Positions 9,082 to 18,458 of a DNA stretch of 64,000 bases are shown here, one piece after another. The position numbers and the translations under genes are program-made. The notes beneath the pieces were generated by a model, which ran no database searches, was not told the origin of the DNA, and saw only the letters and a program-made list of their open reading frames with translations. Source of the stretch: Cytobacillus sp. IB215665 (GTDB lineage Bacteria > Bacillota > Bacilli > Bacillales > SM2101); assembly GCF_033963835.1 (NCBI RefSeq), contig NZ_JAXBME010000013.1, positions 62,001-126,000 of the forward strand. Direction: 5' to 3'. The first letter of the stretch is position 1, and every line of letters begins with the position of its first letter.

Positions 9082-9552
9082 ATTAAAAGGCGTAAAGAAT
9101 AAGAGTTCCCTAGGATATTTTCTCTAATTAAACAATCAGCAGAAGTCAACAATTTTTGTAGGTGTGATTTTGTTGGAACAACAAAGCTAACGAATAAAGC
9201 CTTTGTGGAAAGTAGAACGAAATGTTAATGTTCGAATTCCCAACTTTAAGATTACTATATGAAAGGGAGTGAGGTGTAAGAATCTATTTTTAAGGTTACT
9301 ATCGGTATACATAAAGAAGTTATGCTTAACATTAAATAATAACTATATGCTTCACATTCAATCTTTACTCATGAATACGTATGTAACCTCCCTACTATCA
9401 CAGGTGAGGTGTTTGAAGTAGGGAGGCCGGATTTACAAGTGGATTAGTTTATCTTATGCAAGCGAAATTGTTCAGCTTGTGTAGTTGTCTTAGGTGAAAT
9501 GCATATTTTAAGCCTTAAATCTATTCTTCTCTTGAAAACTTTGGGAATTGTT
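9082..9552. other. Intergenic region with one strong hairpin
   Basis: Holds a perfect 10-bp stem, CCTCCCTACT (9387-9396) with AGTAGGGAGG (9417-9426), lacking an obvious T-tract on either side. It may terminate the PI-PLC gene, 127 bases away, or be unrelated. Nothing else is recognised. Confidence 0.4.
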
Positions 9553-11016
9553 TTATTTAACAGCATATATATTAACGGTAAATGACTGTCCTGATGTACT
9601 TAATGGGTCTGCAATATATAAAGAATCATTTTTGATTACCTCAGTATAAGAACCATTTTTTAATGAGTTAAAAATGATAGGGTCAGTCCAGATAGAAACA
9701 TCCTCTTTTACACTAAAGCTAATTTTAGCAGCATTAGAAGTATCGACGATTTCCCAATACAATTTTTGTGTCCCAGCTGGTAAATTTGCTGTACTGAAAT
9801 TGTTACTAGAACGATGTTTCTGACCGGATTGTGGTCCACCTTCAGAAGAAATTGTCGCAATGAGTGTTAGCTCTTCTTTATCAGGTCCATCAAAAGTGCT
9901 TCCTTCGTTCATGCTTTTAATAATATCTACGATGTCTGTTTCGTGAAACCAATCCAACATGATGATGTTTAATGGCTTACTTGACCATTCATTTTGTACT
10001 AAGGTAGGAATTTCATTGTTAGCTAGCCTTACTAGATCATGTAACGAATTAACTCCTGTTGCAGAAAATGGATCAAAACCACCGAGAACCGCATCAACAA
10101 TAACATCTTCATCTGCCGTTAACACTCCTTGAAGTACAAAAAGCTTGTTTTGGCTTGCTGACTCTATACTTTCATTAAGCTTTTCTTTAAGGACTTCTAC
10201 ATCGGTTGTATTTGCCCAATCCGATTGCATACTAGATTTTCGATCCCACAACCAATTGTTGAATTCATCATCATATAGAGACCTTATATCTAATGTATTC
10301 GTATAACGCTGATGATCACTGCCGTATAAAACAATGACACGCTTATTTTCATCCCAAAGTTGTTCTAAAGGTACATGAACCCCATATGATGAAGGAATTA
10401 ATAATTCTCCGAACGTATTTATGAGTAGGCTATTTAAGTAGTCGTAGCTTTTCTGGGTCATTTCGTAAAAGTGCTGGAAGTCTAAGATTATGATTTCTTT
10501 TTCATTATTTTCTATAAACCTTTTAGAGGCAGTTAGTATTTCATCTACAGGTTCACCGTATAAGCCATGAAGAGTTCGTAAGTTAGTTTCTTGTATTTGA
10601 TAGTCATCAAATACCGGTTGCCATACATTTGGTGCAACACGCAAATCAAAATAACGAATCCCTTCATTTAATTGTTGCTCAATAGTCAGCCCTTGTGTTT
10701 GTGACCAGTCAGCAACGATAGACTTTCCTGCTTGTGCAGCTCCGTTTTGTAACAAATTCTTTAGATCCCAAAAGTCTGGACCCGGATCTCTTGGATCATT
10801 CGCATCATCCATAGTGGCTGTCCCAGAATCATGTGTACCTGGTAAAATAACCTCACGTAATGTTCGTTCCCCAAACTCAGGGTTTACCATACTAACTTGC
10901 TCCATCCAATTTGAATTGTCGTTTGCAGCACTAGCAATATTGCTAGTTTTTACAATGGGGATAACTAGAAGTACAACAATCATTGTAAGAAATAAGGATT
11001 TCAAGGCTTTTTTCAA
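9553..11016 (-). CDS. Secreted PI-PLC X-domain phosphodiesterase
   Basis: A 487-residue exported protein of the bacterial phosphatidylinositol-specific phospholipase C superfamily. The signal peptide spans about 1-31. The X domain covers about 45-370 and has both catalytic His motifs, LPGTHDSGT (His62) and LRTLHGLYGE (His150), plus EQQLNEGIRYFDLRV. The C-terminal 110 residues form a beta-rich module of unknown role. Start is TTG after AAAGGAGGTTC. Such enzymes cleave phosphatidylinositol or GPI lipids outside the cell; the substrate here is not certain. The gene is alone. Confidence 0.88.
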   Translation of the reverse strand: MKKALKSLFLTMIVVLLVIPIVKTSNIASAANDNSNWMEQVSMVNPEFGERTLREVILPGTHDSGTATMDDANDPRDPGPDFWDLKNLLQNGAAQAGKSIVADWSQTQGLTIEQQLNEGIRYFDLRVAPNVWQPVFDDYQIQETNLRTLHGLYGEPVDEILTASKRFIENNEKEIIILDFQHFYEMTQKSYDYLNSLLINTFGELLIPSSYGVHVPLEQLWDENKRVIVLYGSDHQRYTNTLDIRSLYDDEFNNWLWDRKSSMQSDWANTTDVEVLKEKLNESIESASQNKLFVLQGVLTADEDVIVDAVLGGFDPFSATGVNSLHDLVRLANNEIPTLVQNEWSSKPLNIIMLDWFHETDIVDIIKSMNEGSTFDGPDKEELTLIATISSEGGPQSGQKHRSSNNFSTANLPAGTQKLYWEIVDTSNAAKISFSVKEDVSIWTDPIIFNSLKNGSYTEVIKNDSLYIADPLSTSGQSFTVNIYAVK

Positions 11017-11308
11017 TATAAGAACCTCCTTTAGTTTTATAATTAATATATTATATAATTTAGAATTTTCTATAAACTATGAATATCAATGGTAATAGCT
11101 GAAAATCTAGCAAAAATCTTCTTTTTTCGCTAAAATTCTTTAATTATTAAATAAAGTGATAAATATACTTATTTAACTATATTGAAAAATTGTAATTACT
11201 AGTCACAAGATGTATACAATTGAAGTATGTGATTAGAGGAAAATTGCCAATACTTATCGAAAAATGTAACAACAGGTTTTGCTATTAATTTAGTAAGAAG
11301 GTGAATGG

Positions 11309-13378
11309 ATGTTAAGCGTAACAGATATTATGACAAAAGTAGATGAGTTCCTTTATGAGCATAGTTCAATTTATGAAGCAATCGATATAATGAGAAGGCT
11401 CAAATGGAATACGATTCCTGTATGTGATAAAAATCAGAAATTAGTTGGTGTTTTTACGAGGAGCATTCTATATAAACAATTAATAAATCATACTAATCTG
11501 TCTAGCAAAATAGGAGATTATATTCGCAAAGAAGTATATGTGCTGCCGACTAATACACCGTACGAAAAATTATATCCACTTACTCTTGAAAGCAAAGTAG
11601 GTACTGCAGTTGTAATAGATGAGTGTAGTAAAGTAGTCGGTCTCGTAACGAAAACAGATTTAGTAGTGACATTTTTACAATCGTCACAATATTTAACGAA
11701 TCAATTAGAAAAGATATTAGAAACATCTCAGTTAGGTGCATGCATGACTGATGAGAACGGATATATTTCATATGTAAATGAACAGCTTTGTTCCATTTTT
11801 GAAATTAATGAACAAGATGTACTTCATGAAGATGTCACAAATTATTTGCCAAAACATTATTTAAATGACTTGGAAAGAGACGTACCAAGAAGGATGACAT
11901 TCAATCATCACCACACGATTGTGAGAGTTTCGACATATAACTTACTTAATGGAAAAAAAGGATACATCGCTTTATTTCAAAATGTAACAGAAATAGAACA
12001 AATAGCTCAAGAATTAGAGACTGTAAAGAAACTTAAAAGATTAGTAGAAACAGCGATAGATAATGCCTATGACGGAATTTTAATGATAAATGAGGAAGCA
12101 AAAATTATTTTCTTTAATTCGATGTTATGCGATTTATTTGAGTTGGACTCACATTTGATAAAAAATCAACATGTTGATCAAATTTTTCCTCATTTCAATT
12201 TGCAAGAGGTTATGAAGACAGGTGTTGCTACTGTAAGTAAGGTTATGAAGATCAAGGGTATTAAATACATGCTTCATCGTATTCCTGTTTATCAAGACAA
12301 CAAGATTATTGGAGCAATTGGTAAAATCAGCTTTCGTCAACTAAATGAAGTCCAAGAACAATTTAGAAAAATCGACCAAGAAACTAAATCAATTAGTATA
12401 AGTAATCATGTAACTGAAACATCTAGGTATTCATTTGATCACATCATTACAAGAAGTGCTAATATGGAAAAATTAATAAGAAGTGTAAGGAAGGCTGCTA
12501 AGGGGAAATCTACTATTTTAGTTCGAGGAGAAAGTGGGACAGGGAAGGAACTTTTTGCTCATGCTATTCATAGTGTCAGTATGACTAGTAATGGTCCTTT
12601 TGTTACAGTGAATTGTGCTGCTATACCTGAGCATTTACTGGAATCTGAATTTTTTGGTTATGAAGCTGGGGCTTTTACTGGTGCTAAACAAAAGGGGAAA
12701 TACGGAAAATTCGATCATGCAAATGAGGGTACGCTGTTTTTGGATGAAGTCGGTGATATGTCCTTGCAGCTTCAAGCGAAACTATTAAGGGTATTACAAG
12801 AAAAGGAGTTTTATAGAGTTGGAGGAAATGACAGGATTCAAGTAAATGTTAGAATTATTGCAGCGACAAACCGACCCTTAGAAAACATGGTAGAAAGTGG
12901 TGAATTTAGAGAAGACTTATATTATCGACTTAACGTCATTTCATTTGAAGTACCTCCCTTAAGGAAGCGACAGGAAGATATACTAATTTTAAGTGATGCT
13001 TTTATAGACGATCTAAATCAAATAAATGGCACGAGTATAACGGGGATCGATGATTATGCCAAAAAGGTTATGTTGTCATACGAATGGCCTGGAAATATAC
13101 GTGAACTTCGCAATGTAATAGAAAGAGGTATGGTTTTTGCAGAGCATGGGAAGATTGAAGCTCATGATTTACCTGATTACTTACTAAATAAAGTAAAGAT
13201 ACATTCTATTGGCATAGAAAATTCCATGAACAAACAAGCATTATTGAATGAGGCAGAAATGAGAGTTATTAAAGAAATGATGGAAAAAGTAGAAGGTAAT
13301 AAAACAAAAGCTGCAAAAATGCTAGGTATAAGTCGCTCTCTACTATATAAAAAACTTGAAAAATATCAACTTATGTAA
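11309..13378 (+). CDS. Sigma-54-dependent activator with CBS pair and two PAS domains
   Basis: A 689-residue bacterial enhancer-binding protein. Order: CBS pair (about 5-120), PAS (130-235), PAS (245-345), AAA+ domain (about 376-600), Fis-type helix-turn-helix (about 662-687, NKTKAAKMLGISRSLLYKKL). Walker A GESGTGKE is near 405-412, the sigma-54 contact loop GAFTGA near 454-459, and Walker B LFLDEVGD near 476. All catalytic elements are intact. ATG follows AGAAGGTG. It lies directly upstream of a -24/-12 promoter and the acyl-CoA operon, so it most likely activates that operon. CBS plus PAS sensing suggests an adenosyl or CoA-type ligand and a small organic effector; both are inference. Confidence 0.93.
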   Translation: MLSVTDIMTKVDEFLYEHSSIYEAIDIMRRLKWNTIPVCDKNQKLVGVFTRSILYKQLINHTNLSSKIGDYIRKEVYVLPTNTPYEKLYPLTLESKVGTAVVIDECSKVVGLVTKTDLVVTFLQSSQYLTNQLEKILETSQLGACMTDENGYISYVNEQLCSIFEINEQDVLHEDVTNYLPKHYLNDLERDVPRRMTFNHHHTIVRVSTYNLLNGKKGYIALFQNVTEIEQIAQELETVKKLKRLVETAIDNAYDGILMINEEAKIIFFNSMLCDLFELDSHLIKNQHVDQIFPHFNLQEVMKTGVATVSKVMKIKGIKYMLHRIPVYQDNKIIGAIGKISFRQLNEVQEQFRKIDQETKSISISNHVTETSRYSFDHIITRSANMEKLIRSVRKAAKGKSTILVRGESGTGKELFAHAIHSVSMTSNGPFVTVNCAAIPEHLLESEFFGYEAGAFTGAKQKGKYGKFDHANEGTLFLDEVGDMSLQLQAKLLRVLQEKEFYRVGGNDRIQVNVRIIAATNRPLENMVESGEFREDLYYRLNVISFEVPPLRKRQEDILILSDAFIDDLNQINGTSITGIDDYAKKVMLSYEWPGNIRELRNVIERGMVFAEHGKIEAHDLPDYLLNKVKIHSIGIENSMNKQALLNEAEMRVIKEMMEKVEGNKTKAAKMLGISRSLLYKKLEKYQLM

Positions 13379-13405
13379 ATGGTGTTTCCTTAATATTGAC
13401 TTCAT

Positions 13406-13424
13406 TTGTCTTAATGGAAGACAA
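13406..13424 (+). promoter_or_regulatory. Candidate enhancer (UAS) palindrome
   Basis: TTGTCTT-AATGG-AAGACAA is a perfect 7-bp inverted repeat about 150 bases upstream of the -24 element, the usual distance for an activator site. A second inverted repeat, ATTACTA ... TAGTAAT, lies around 13518-13543. Lack of a T-tract argues against a terminator. Confidence 0.45.
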
Positions 13425-13571
13425 TCAATTAAACCGACTGTATTAATAATATACACTTTAATGATCATTATTCTCAGATTTACAAAGAGTATTAATGTGT
13501 ATTCGGAATATAATTACTAAATAACTATATATAGTAATGAGGTATATGGATTTTACAATTTTTATAACTAT

Positions 13572-13588
13572 TTGGCACAGAACTTGCT
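13572..13588 (+). promoter_or_regulatory. Sigma-54 (-24/-12) promoter of the acyl-CoA operon
   Basis: TTGGCAC AGAAC TTGCT matches the sigma-54 consensus TTGGCAC-N5-TTGCW. The GG (13574-13575) and GC (13586-13587) dinucleotides are exactly 12 bases apart. Transcription would start near 13599, leaving a leader of about 270 bases before the first strong gene. Confidence 0.9.
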
Positions 13589-13600
13589 AATATTACGAAA

Positions 13601-13790
13601 GAGGATTTGTTCATGAAGAGTACAGAAGGATGGAGTTATAAAAACTTAAGGTGTCCTATTTTGTAAGGAATTCTCAATCAGAGGATCGTCTAGCTTATTG
13701 TGAACTTTACTAGTTAATGCAATATGTGGAATGGGATGAATTTATAGCGCTGTTTCTAACTACTCACATTGAAAGATTGTAATACTAATA
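13601..13790 (+). pseudogene. Possible decayed small ORF in the operon leader
   Basis: One frame reads FVHEEYRRMEL, stop, KLKVSYFVRNSQSEDRLAYC, ELY, stop, LMQYVEWDEFIALFLTTHIE and RL before a final stop at about 13781. Two in-frame stops interrupt coding-like text. A separate 17-codon ORF (13613-13666) starts ATG after AAAGAGG and could be a leader peptide. No family is recognised. Confidence 0.3.
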
Positions 13791-13871
13791 GGACTTACAG
13801 TTCGTTTATAGTTGTTCTCAGAGAAATTGTACACAATATTCGTCACGTAAAATAATATAGGGGGGATCAAT

Positions 13872-15401
13872 TTGAATATTGGGAGTTGTCTCGCGATCAA
13901 TGCAAGAAGGCATCCAGAAAAATGGGCTGTGACATTTGAGGACAAAGAGTATACGTACAATCAGTTAAATCAAGTTGTAAATCAACTTGCGCACGGCCTT
14001 CTAAACCTTGGAGTGAAAAAGGGTGAAAAAGTCGCTTTATTACTTAAAAATTCAGATTATTTTGTAATTAGCTATTTTGCTGCGGCTAAAATTGGTGCTG
14101 TAGTCGTCCCGCTTAATTTTCGGCTCATGGCACGTGAATTAAATTATATTTTGGAACAATCAGATAGTGTTGTTGTGCTATATGATCAAGAATTTGATGA
14201 TATTATTTATGAAGCGAAACAAGACGTTAATTCAATAAGGCAAGTAATAGCAGTAGCTAGTCCAAACAGACCTGAGCATCTTTCAATCAAGGAGGTATTA
14301 TCTGAAAACATTGGAGAACCTGAAGTTGAAGTTCAAGAAGAGGATGATTTGCATATTTTATATACGTCTGGAACGACTGGATACCCAAAAGGCGCTTTAT
14401 TTGATCATAAACGAGTATTAAACCTTGTCATAGCATCAATTGGGACGACTGGTTTAGCATCATTTGAAAAATTATTGCATGTTGCACCTCTTTTTCATAG
14501 TGCTCAATTAGGTTTATTTCTCATTCCTGGGATTTGTGTAGGAGCATCGCATGTCATTCATAAAGAATTTAATCCTGTAGAAGTACTGAAAGCAATTGAG
14601 AAATATGAAATTACGCAATATTTTGGTGTACCAACGATGTATAACTTTTTATTGCATGTACCAAATGCAAAGGAGTACAATTTGAGTTCTATTAAAAAGT
14701 GCTCATACGGTGCAGCTCCTATGGCACCAGAACTCGTTAAAAAAAGTATGGAATTATTTCAAACTGATCAATTTTATAATTTATGTGGATTGTCTGAAGG
14801 GGGGCCGGCTGGAATTTTTCTAACACCGGAAGATCACAAAGAGAATTTGGGTGCTTCGGGGAAGGATCCAACATTGTTAACTGAAGCAAGGGTTGTCAAC
14901 GAACAAGGTCAGGACGTAGTGCCCGGTGAAGTAGGTGAATTTATCCTTCGTGGTGAAACGATTATGAAAGAATATTACCGGAAGGGAAAGGAAACTCAAG
15001 AAGCATTACGTGAAGGCTGGTTATTTACTGGAGATTTAGCAGTAAAGGATGAGCATGGGTTTATTAAACTAGTAGATCGTAAGAAAGATATGATTATATC
15101 AGGCGGTGAAAATGTTTATTCAATTGAAGTAGAAAATTGTTTATACCAACACCCTGATGTTATGGAAGCCGCAATTATTGGTATTCCTGATACAACTTGG
15201 GGAGAAATTGTAACCGCTGTCGTCGTTTTACACAAACATAAAGCTGATGAAGAAGGATTAATAAGTTTTCTTCGCCAACATCTAGCAGGATATAAAGTAC
15301 CGAGAAAGATACTATTTGTTGATCAATTACCTCGTAATGCTTCAGGGAAAATAATGAAATATAAACTTAGAGAACAATTTAACGAAGTGAAAGAGCGGTG
15401 A
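13872..15401 (+). CDS. Acyl-CoA synthetase (AMP-forming, class I adenylate-forming)
   Basis: A 509-residue ligase that activates a carboxylic acid to its CoA thioester through an acyl-adenylate. The P-loop TSGTTGYPKG is at 165-174. Later signatures are GWLFTGDLA, DRKKDMIISGGENVYSIEVE and the catalytic Lys in NASGKI near the C terminus. Full length for the family. The start is TTG after AGGGGGGATC. It is the first gene of the sigma-54 operon and ends 6 bases before the next gene. The chain or ring specificity cannot be read from sequence; context points to a 2-methyl-branched or side-chain acid. Confidence 0.93.
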   Translation: MNIGSCLAINARRHPEKWAVTFEDKEYTYNQLNQVVNQLAHGLLNLGVKKGEKVALLLKNSDYFVISYFAAAKIGAVVVPLNFRLMARELNYILEQSDSVVVLYDQEFDDIIYEAKQDVNSIRQVIAVASPNRPEHLSIKEVLSENIGEPEVEVQEEDDLHILYTSGTTGYPKGALFDHKRVLNLVIASIGTTGLASFEKLLHVAPLFHSAQLGLFLIPGICVGASHVIHKEFNPVEVLKAIEKYEITQYFGVPTMYNFLLHVPNAKEYNLSSIKKCSYGAAPMAPELVKKSMELFQTDQFYNLCGLSEGGPAGIFLTPEDHKENLGASGKDPTLLTEARVVNEQGQDVVPGEVGEFILRGETIMKEYYRKGKETQEALREGWLFTGDLAVKDEHGFIKLVDRKKDMIISGGENVYSIEVENCLYQHPDVMEAAIIGIPDTTWGEIVTAVVVLHKHKADEEGLISFLRQHLAGYKVPRKILFVDQLPRNASGKIMKYKLREQFNEVKER

Positions 15402-15407
15402 ATTCAT

Positions 15408-16586
15408 ATGCCTCTTTTATCTTCGCTAAATATTCTTGATTTTTCTGGGCTGCTACCAGGACCATATGCGACGATGTTTTTAGCAGATTTAGGTGCAAAT
15501 ATTTTAAGAGTTGAATCTCCATCAAGGCCAGATTTGTTACGCATGACACCACCTATCGATGGCGAAGATTCAGTAGCACATCAATACTTGAATCGTTCAA
15601 AGCGAGCTATTGCTCTAGACTTAAAGAGAGAAGAATCAATAGATATAGTAAAAAAGTTAATTCATAAATACGATATAGTGTTAGAACAATTTCGACCAGG
15701 TGTCATGGATAGATTGGGCCTTGGTTATAATGAGCTAAAACAAATTAACCCCGAGTTAATATATTGCTCATTAACAGGGTACGGGCAAACAGGGCCGTAT
15801 CGTAATAGAGCAGGACACGATAATAACTATTTGTCCGTATCAGGAGTTACAAGCTATTCATCTAGAAAGGGGTCCGTTCCAACCCCTTATGGGATTCAAA
15901 TAGCAGACGTAGCAGGAGGGTCCCATCATACTGTTATTGCTATTTTAGCTGCAGCATATCATAGACAATTAACAGGTCAAGGGCAGTCAATTGATGTAAG
16001 CATGACAGATGCAGCATTTGCTTTGAATGGGATTTCTGGTGCAGGGTACCTAGCAAGTGAAGTAGAGCCAGAAAGAGAAGCATTAATGCTAAATGGTGGA
16101 ACTTTCTATGATTACTATGAGACTAAAGATGGGCGTTACTTTTCTGTTGGAAGCCTTGAACCGAACTTTAGAAAGCAACTTTGTGAAGCTGTCGGAGCTG
16201 AGGAATTGTTCTCTCTTAGCTTAAGCATGAGTAAAGATGATATGGAATTGTTTAAAGACAAATTGAAAGATATATTCCGATTGAAGACCTACGAAGAGTG
16301 GATACCAATATTTAATAAATACGATGCTTGTATAGAGCCTGTTCTTCATTTTTCTGAAGCCGTTCATCATCCACAAATAAAAGCGCGTAATATGATAGCT
16401 GACGTACCTAAGGATGAAGGGGGAAGTCAAAAGCAACTTGCTTGTCCTATTAAGTTTTCTTCATTTCAACCATCATACAGTCATATAGGTAGCCGGTTAG
16501 GATATCATACTGAAGAAGTTTTACAGGAATTAGGGTTGAATGAAAGTCAAATAAGCTCTTATAAGAAGGCAGGAATAATCAGATAA
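15408..16586 (+). CDS. CoA-transferase family III protein, alpha-methylacyl-CoA racemase-like
   Basis: A 392-residue family III (CaiB/BaiF) protein. The segment GYGQTGPYRNRAGHDNNYL (124-142) closely follows the AMACR motif, with catalytic His at 137; the conserved Asp of IADVAGG is at 167. These match the His126/Asp156 pair of mycobacterial MCR as I recall it. A racemase converts (2R)- to (2S)-methylacyl-CoA so beta-oxidation can proceed; a CoA transfer role is the alternative. ATG lies 6 bases after the ligase stop, with GAGCGGTG as ribosome binding site. Neighbouring SCPx thiolase and hydratase genes support the racemase reading. Confidence 0.85.
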   Translation: MPLLSSLNILDFSGLLPGPYATMFLADLGANILRVESPSRPDLLRMTPPIDGEDSVAHQYLNRSKRAIALDLKREESIDIVKKLIHKYDIVLEQFRPGVMDRLGLGYNELKQINPELIYCSLTGYGQTGPYRNRAGHDNNYLSVSGVTSYSSRKGSVPTPYGIQIADVAGGSHHTVIAILAAAYHRQLTGQGQSIDVSMTDAAFALNGISGAGYLASEVEPEREALMLNGGTFYDYYETKDGRYFSVGSLEPNFRKQLCEAVGAEELFSLSLSMSKDDMELFKDKLKDIFRLKTYEEWIPIFNKYDACIEPVLHFSEAVHHPQIKARNMIADVPKDEGGSQKQLACPIKFSSFQPSYSHIGSRLGYHTEEVLQELGLNESQISSYKKAGIIR

Positions 16587-16625
16587 AATAAACAATAACA
16601 GGAAAACATAGGAGGGTATAGTATT

Positions 16626-17804
16626 ATGAGTAATGCAAGAATAATTGGTGCTGACATGGTGAAGTTTGCTAAACCAGGTAAAAATGATCCTTATGAGGAT
16701 ATGGCTGCAAAAGCGATTAGTGGGGCATTAAAGGATGCTGGAATAGGCATTGACGAAGTTCAGCAAGCTTTTGCAAGTTATGTTTATGGTGAAAGCACTT
16801 CTGGTCAAGCTGCAATCTATAAAGTAGGAATGACTGGTATTCCAGTTGTAAATGTGAATAACAATTGTTCAAGCGGATCAACGGCGCTTTTTTTAGCACG
16901 TCAAGCTGTTGAGTCAGGATCAGCTGAGTGTGTTCTTGCCTTCGGTTTTGAAGAGATGAAACCTGGTGCATTACAATCTGTATGGAATGACCGGACATCA
17001 CCCCTTGAACTGTTTCAAGATAAATTAGATGAATTAACTCCACAAACTAAAGGGTTCCCGTTAACTTTGCGCATTTTTGGTGAGGCTGGAAACGAATACT
17101 TGCGTAGATACGGTGCTAACCCAGATATATTTGCCAAGGTAGCTGTAAAGACAAGAAGTCATGCTGTAAATAATCCTTATTCTATTTTTGATACCAAACT
17201 AACAGTTGATGAAGTATTAAACTCCCCAGTCGTTTATCCAGAACATTTAACAAGATTATGTGCTTGTCCTCCATCTTGTGGTGCAGCCGCTGTCATTGTT
17301 TGTACTGAGAATTATGCGAGGAAAAAAGGAATTGGTAATGCTGTTGAAATCGTGTCACAAACGATAGCAACAGATACAATTTCAACCTTTCAAGATCCAA
17401 TCAATTTAGTTGGAGCAGACATGACAAAGCGTGCAGCTAAACAATTATATGAACAAGCAGGAATTGGACCAGAGGATGTCCATGTAGTTGAATTGCATGA
17501 TTGCTTTACACCAAATGAAATACTTACTTACGAAGGTTTGGGGCTTTGTCAAGAAGGTGAAGCTGAAAAGTTCATTAATGATGAGGATAACACATATGGT
17601 GGGAAATATGTTATTAACCCTTCTGGAGGACTAATGTCAAAGGGGCATCCACTTGGTGCAACTGGTCTTGCGCAATGTACAGAGCTCGTATGGCAACTAA
17701 GGGGTCAAGCAGACAAAAGGCAAGTTGAAGGTGCTAATATTGCTCTTCAACATAATCTTGGATTAGGTGGTGCTGTTGTAGTAACGATGTATAAAGCTTC
17801 ATAA
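16626..17804 (+). CDS. SCPx-type thiolase (sterol carrier protein X thiolase domain)
   Basis: A 392-residue thiolase closely resembling the thiolase domain of animal SCPx. Shared text includes VNNNCSSGSTALF (catalytic Cys81), SHAVNNPYS, ELHDCFTPNEILTYEGLGLC and NPSGGLMSKGHPLGATGLAQ (catalytic His). It lacks the C-terminal SCP2 lipid-binding domain. SCPx thiolase cleaves 3-oxo-2-methylacyl-CoA in pristanate and bile-acid side-chain oxidation. Bacterial relatives without a DUF35 partner can also be aldolases; none is encoded beside it. ATG follows GGAGGG. Third gene of the operon. Confidence 0.92.
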   Translation: MSNARIIGADMVKFAKPGKNDPYEDMAAKAISGALKDAGIGIDEVQQAFASYVYGESTSGQAAIYKVGMTGIPVVNVNNNCSSGSTALFLARQAVESGSAECVLAFGFEEMKPGALQSVWNDRTSPLELFQDKLDELTPQTKGFPLTLRIFGEAGNEYLRRYGANPDIFAKVAVKTRSHAVNNPYSIFDTKLTVDEVLNSPVVYPEHLTRLCACPPSCGAAAVIVCTENYARKKGIGNAVEIVSQTIATDTISTFQDPINLVGADMTKRAAKQLYEQAGIGPEDVHVVELHDCFTPNEILTYEGLGLCQEGEAEKFINDEDNTYGGKYVINPSGGLMSKGHPLGATGLAQCTELVWQLRGQADKRQVEGANIALQHNLGLGGAVVVTMYKAS

Positions 17805-17902
17805 AGGCATACCTTTGTATATACCAAGTTAAATAAGATGTCACAATCTTATAGTTATCAATATTACTAGTTTACGAGTAAATGATAAAGGAGTGATGAG
17901 TT

Positions 17903-18346
17903 TTGCTAAAAGACATATCTACAAAAGTTGGAATGAAGTTTGAACCATACACATTTCCTGTCGAACAAGGAAAAGTGAAAGAATTTGTTTTAGCAATTGG
18001 GGATAACAATCCGATTTACTATTCAACTGAAGAAGCAAGAAAGCAGAGTTATGTTAAAATTCCAGTTCCTCCAACATTCTCAACAGTTATTGATATGTGG
18101 GGTGGTGCTGACTTTGATTCCTTAGTAAATACACTTGAGTTAGACCCTTTGAAAGTGTTACACGGTGAACAATCATATGAATATGTTGGCATGATTTATG
18201 TTGGGGATGTAATAACAGCAAAAAGTCGAGTTGTTCATGCTAATACAAAGAGAAATATGAATTTTATTACGATAGAAACAACTTATTCGAACTCTGATAA
18301 AGAAACAGTATTAATTGGAAAATCGGTAATTATAGAGCGGCATTAA
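17903..18346 (+). CDS. MaoC-like hydratase subunit, non-catalytic half (FAS1-like dehydratase domain)
   Basis: A 147-residue hot-dog-fold protein. The hydratase-2 motif is present but altered: AIGDNNPIYY has Asp34 but Tyr39 in place of the catalytic His. This is the pattern of the structural subunit or N-terminal half in HadAB-like and MFE-2 hydratases. It probably pairs with the protein at 18459, which has the intact motif. Start is TTG after AAGGAGTGATG; no in-frame ATG fits. It lies 98 bases after the thiolase gene, with no terminator between. Confidence 0.85.
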   Translation: MLKDISTKVGMKFEPYTFPVEQGKVKEFVLAIGDNNPIYYSTEEARKQSYVKIPVPPTFSTVIDMWGGADFDSLVNTLELDPLKVLHGEQSYEYVGMIYVGDVITAKSRVVHANTKRNMNFITIETTYSNSDKETVLIGKSVIIERH

Positions 18347-18458
18347 TATCCCATTTTTTACTCTGATCGACTTGAGTGGATTAATGTAAGCTCACTGTTG
18401 GTCTAGTATCTAAAAGGACGTAAAACTAAAATGATTATAGAGGGAGAGGATTGAATTT

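Noticed and set aside
9387-9426. 10-bp perfect stem as a terminator of the PI-PLC gene
   Set aside because: No T-tract on either side and 127 bases from the gene; kept only as an unexplained hairpin.
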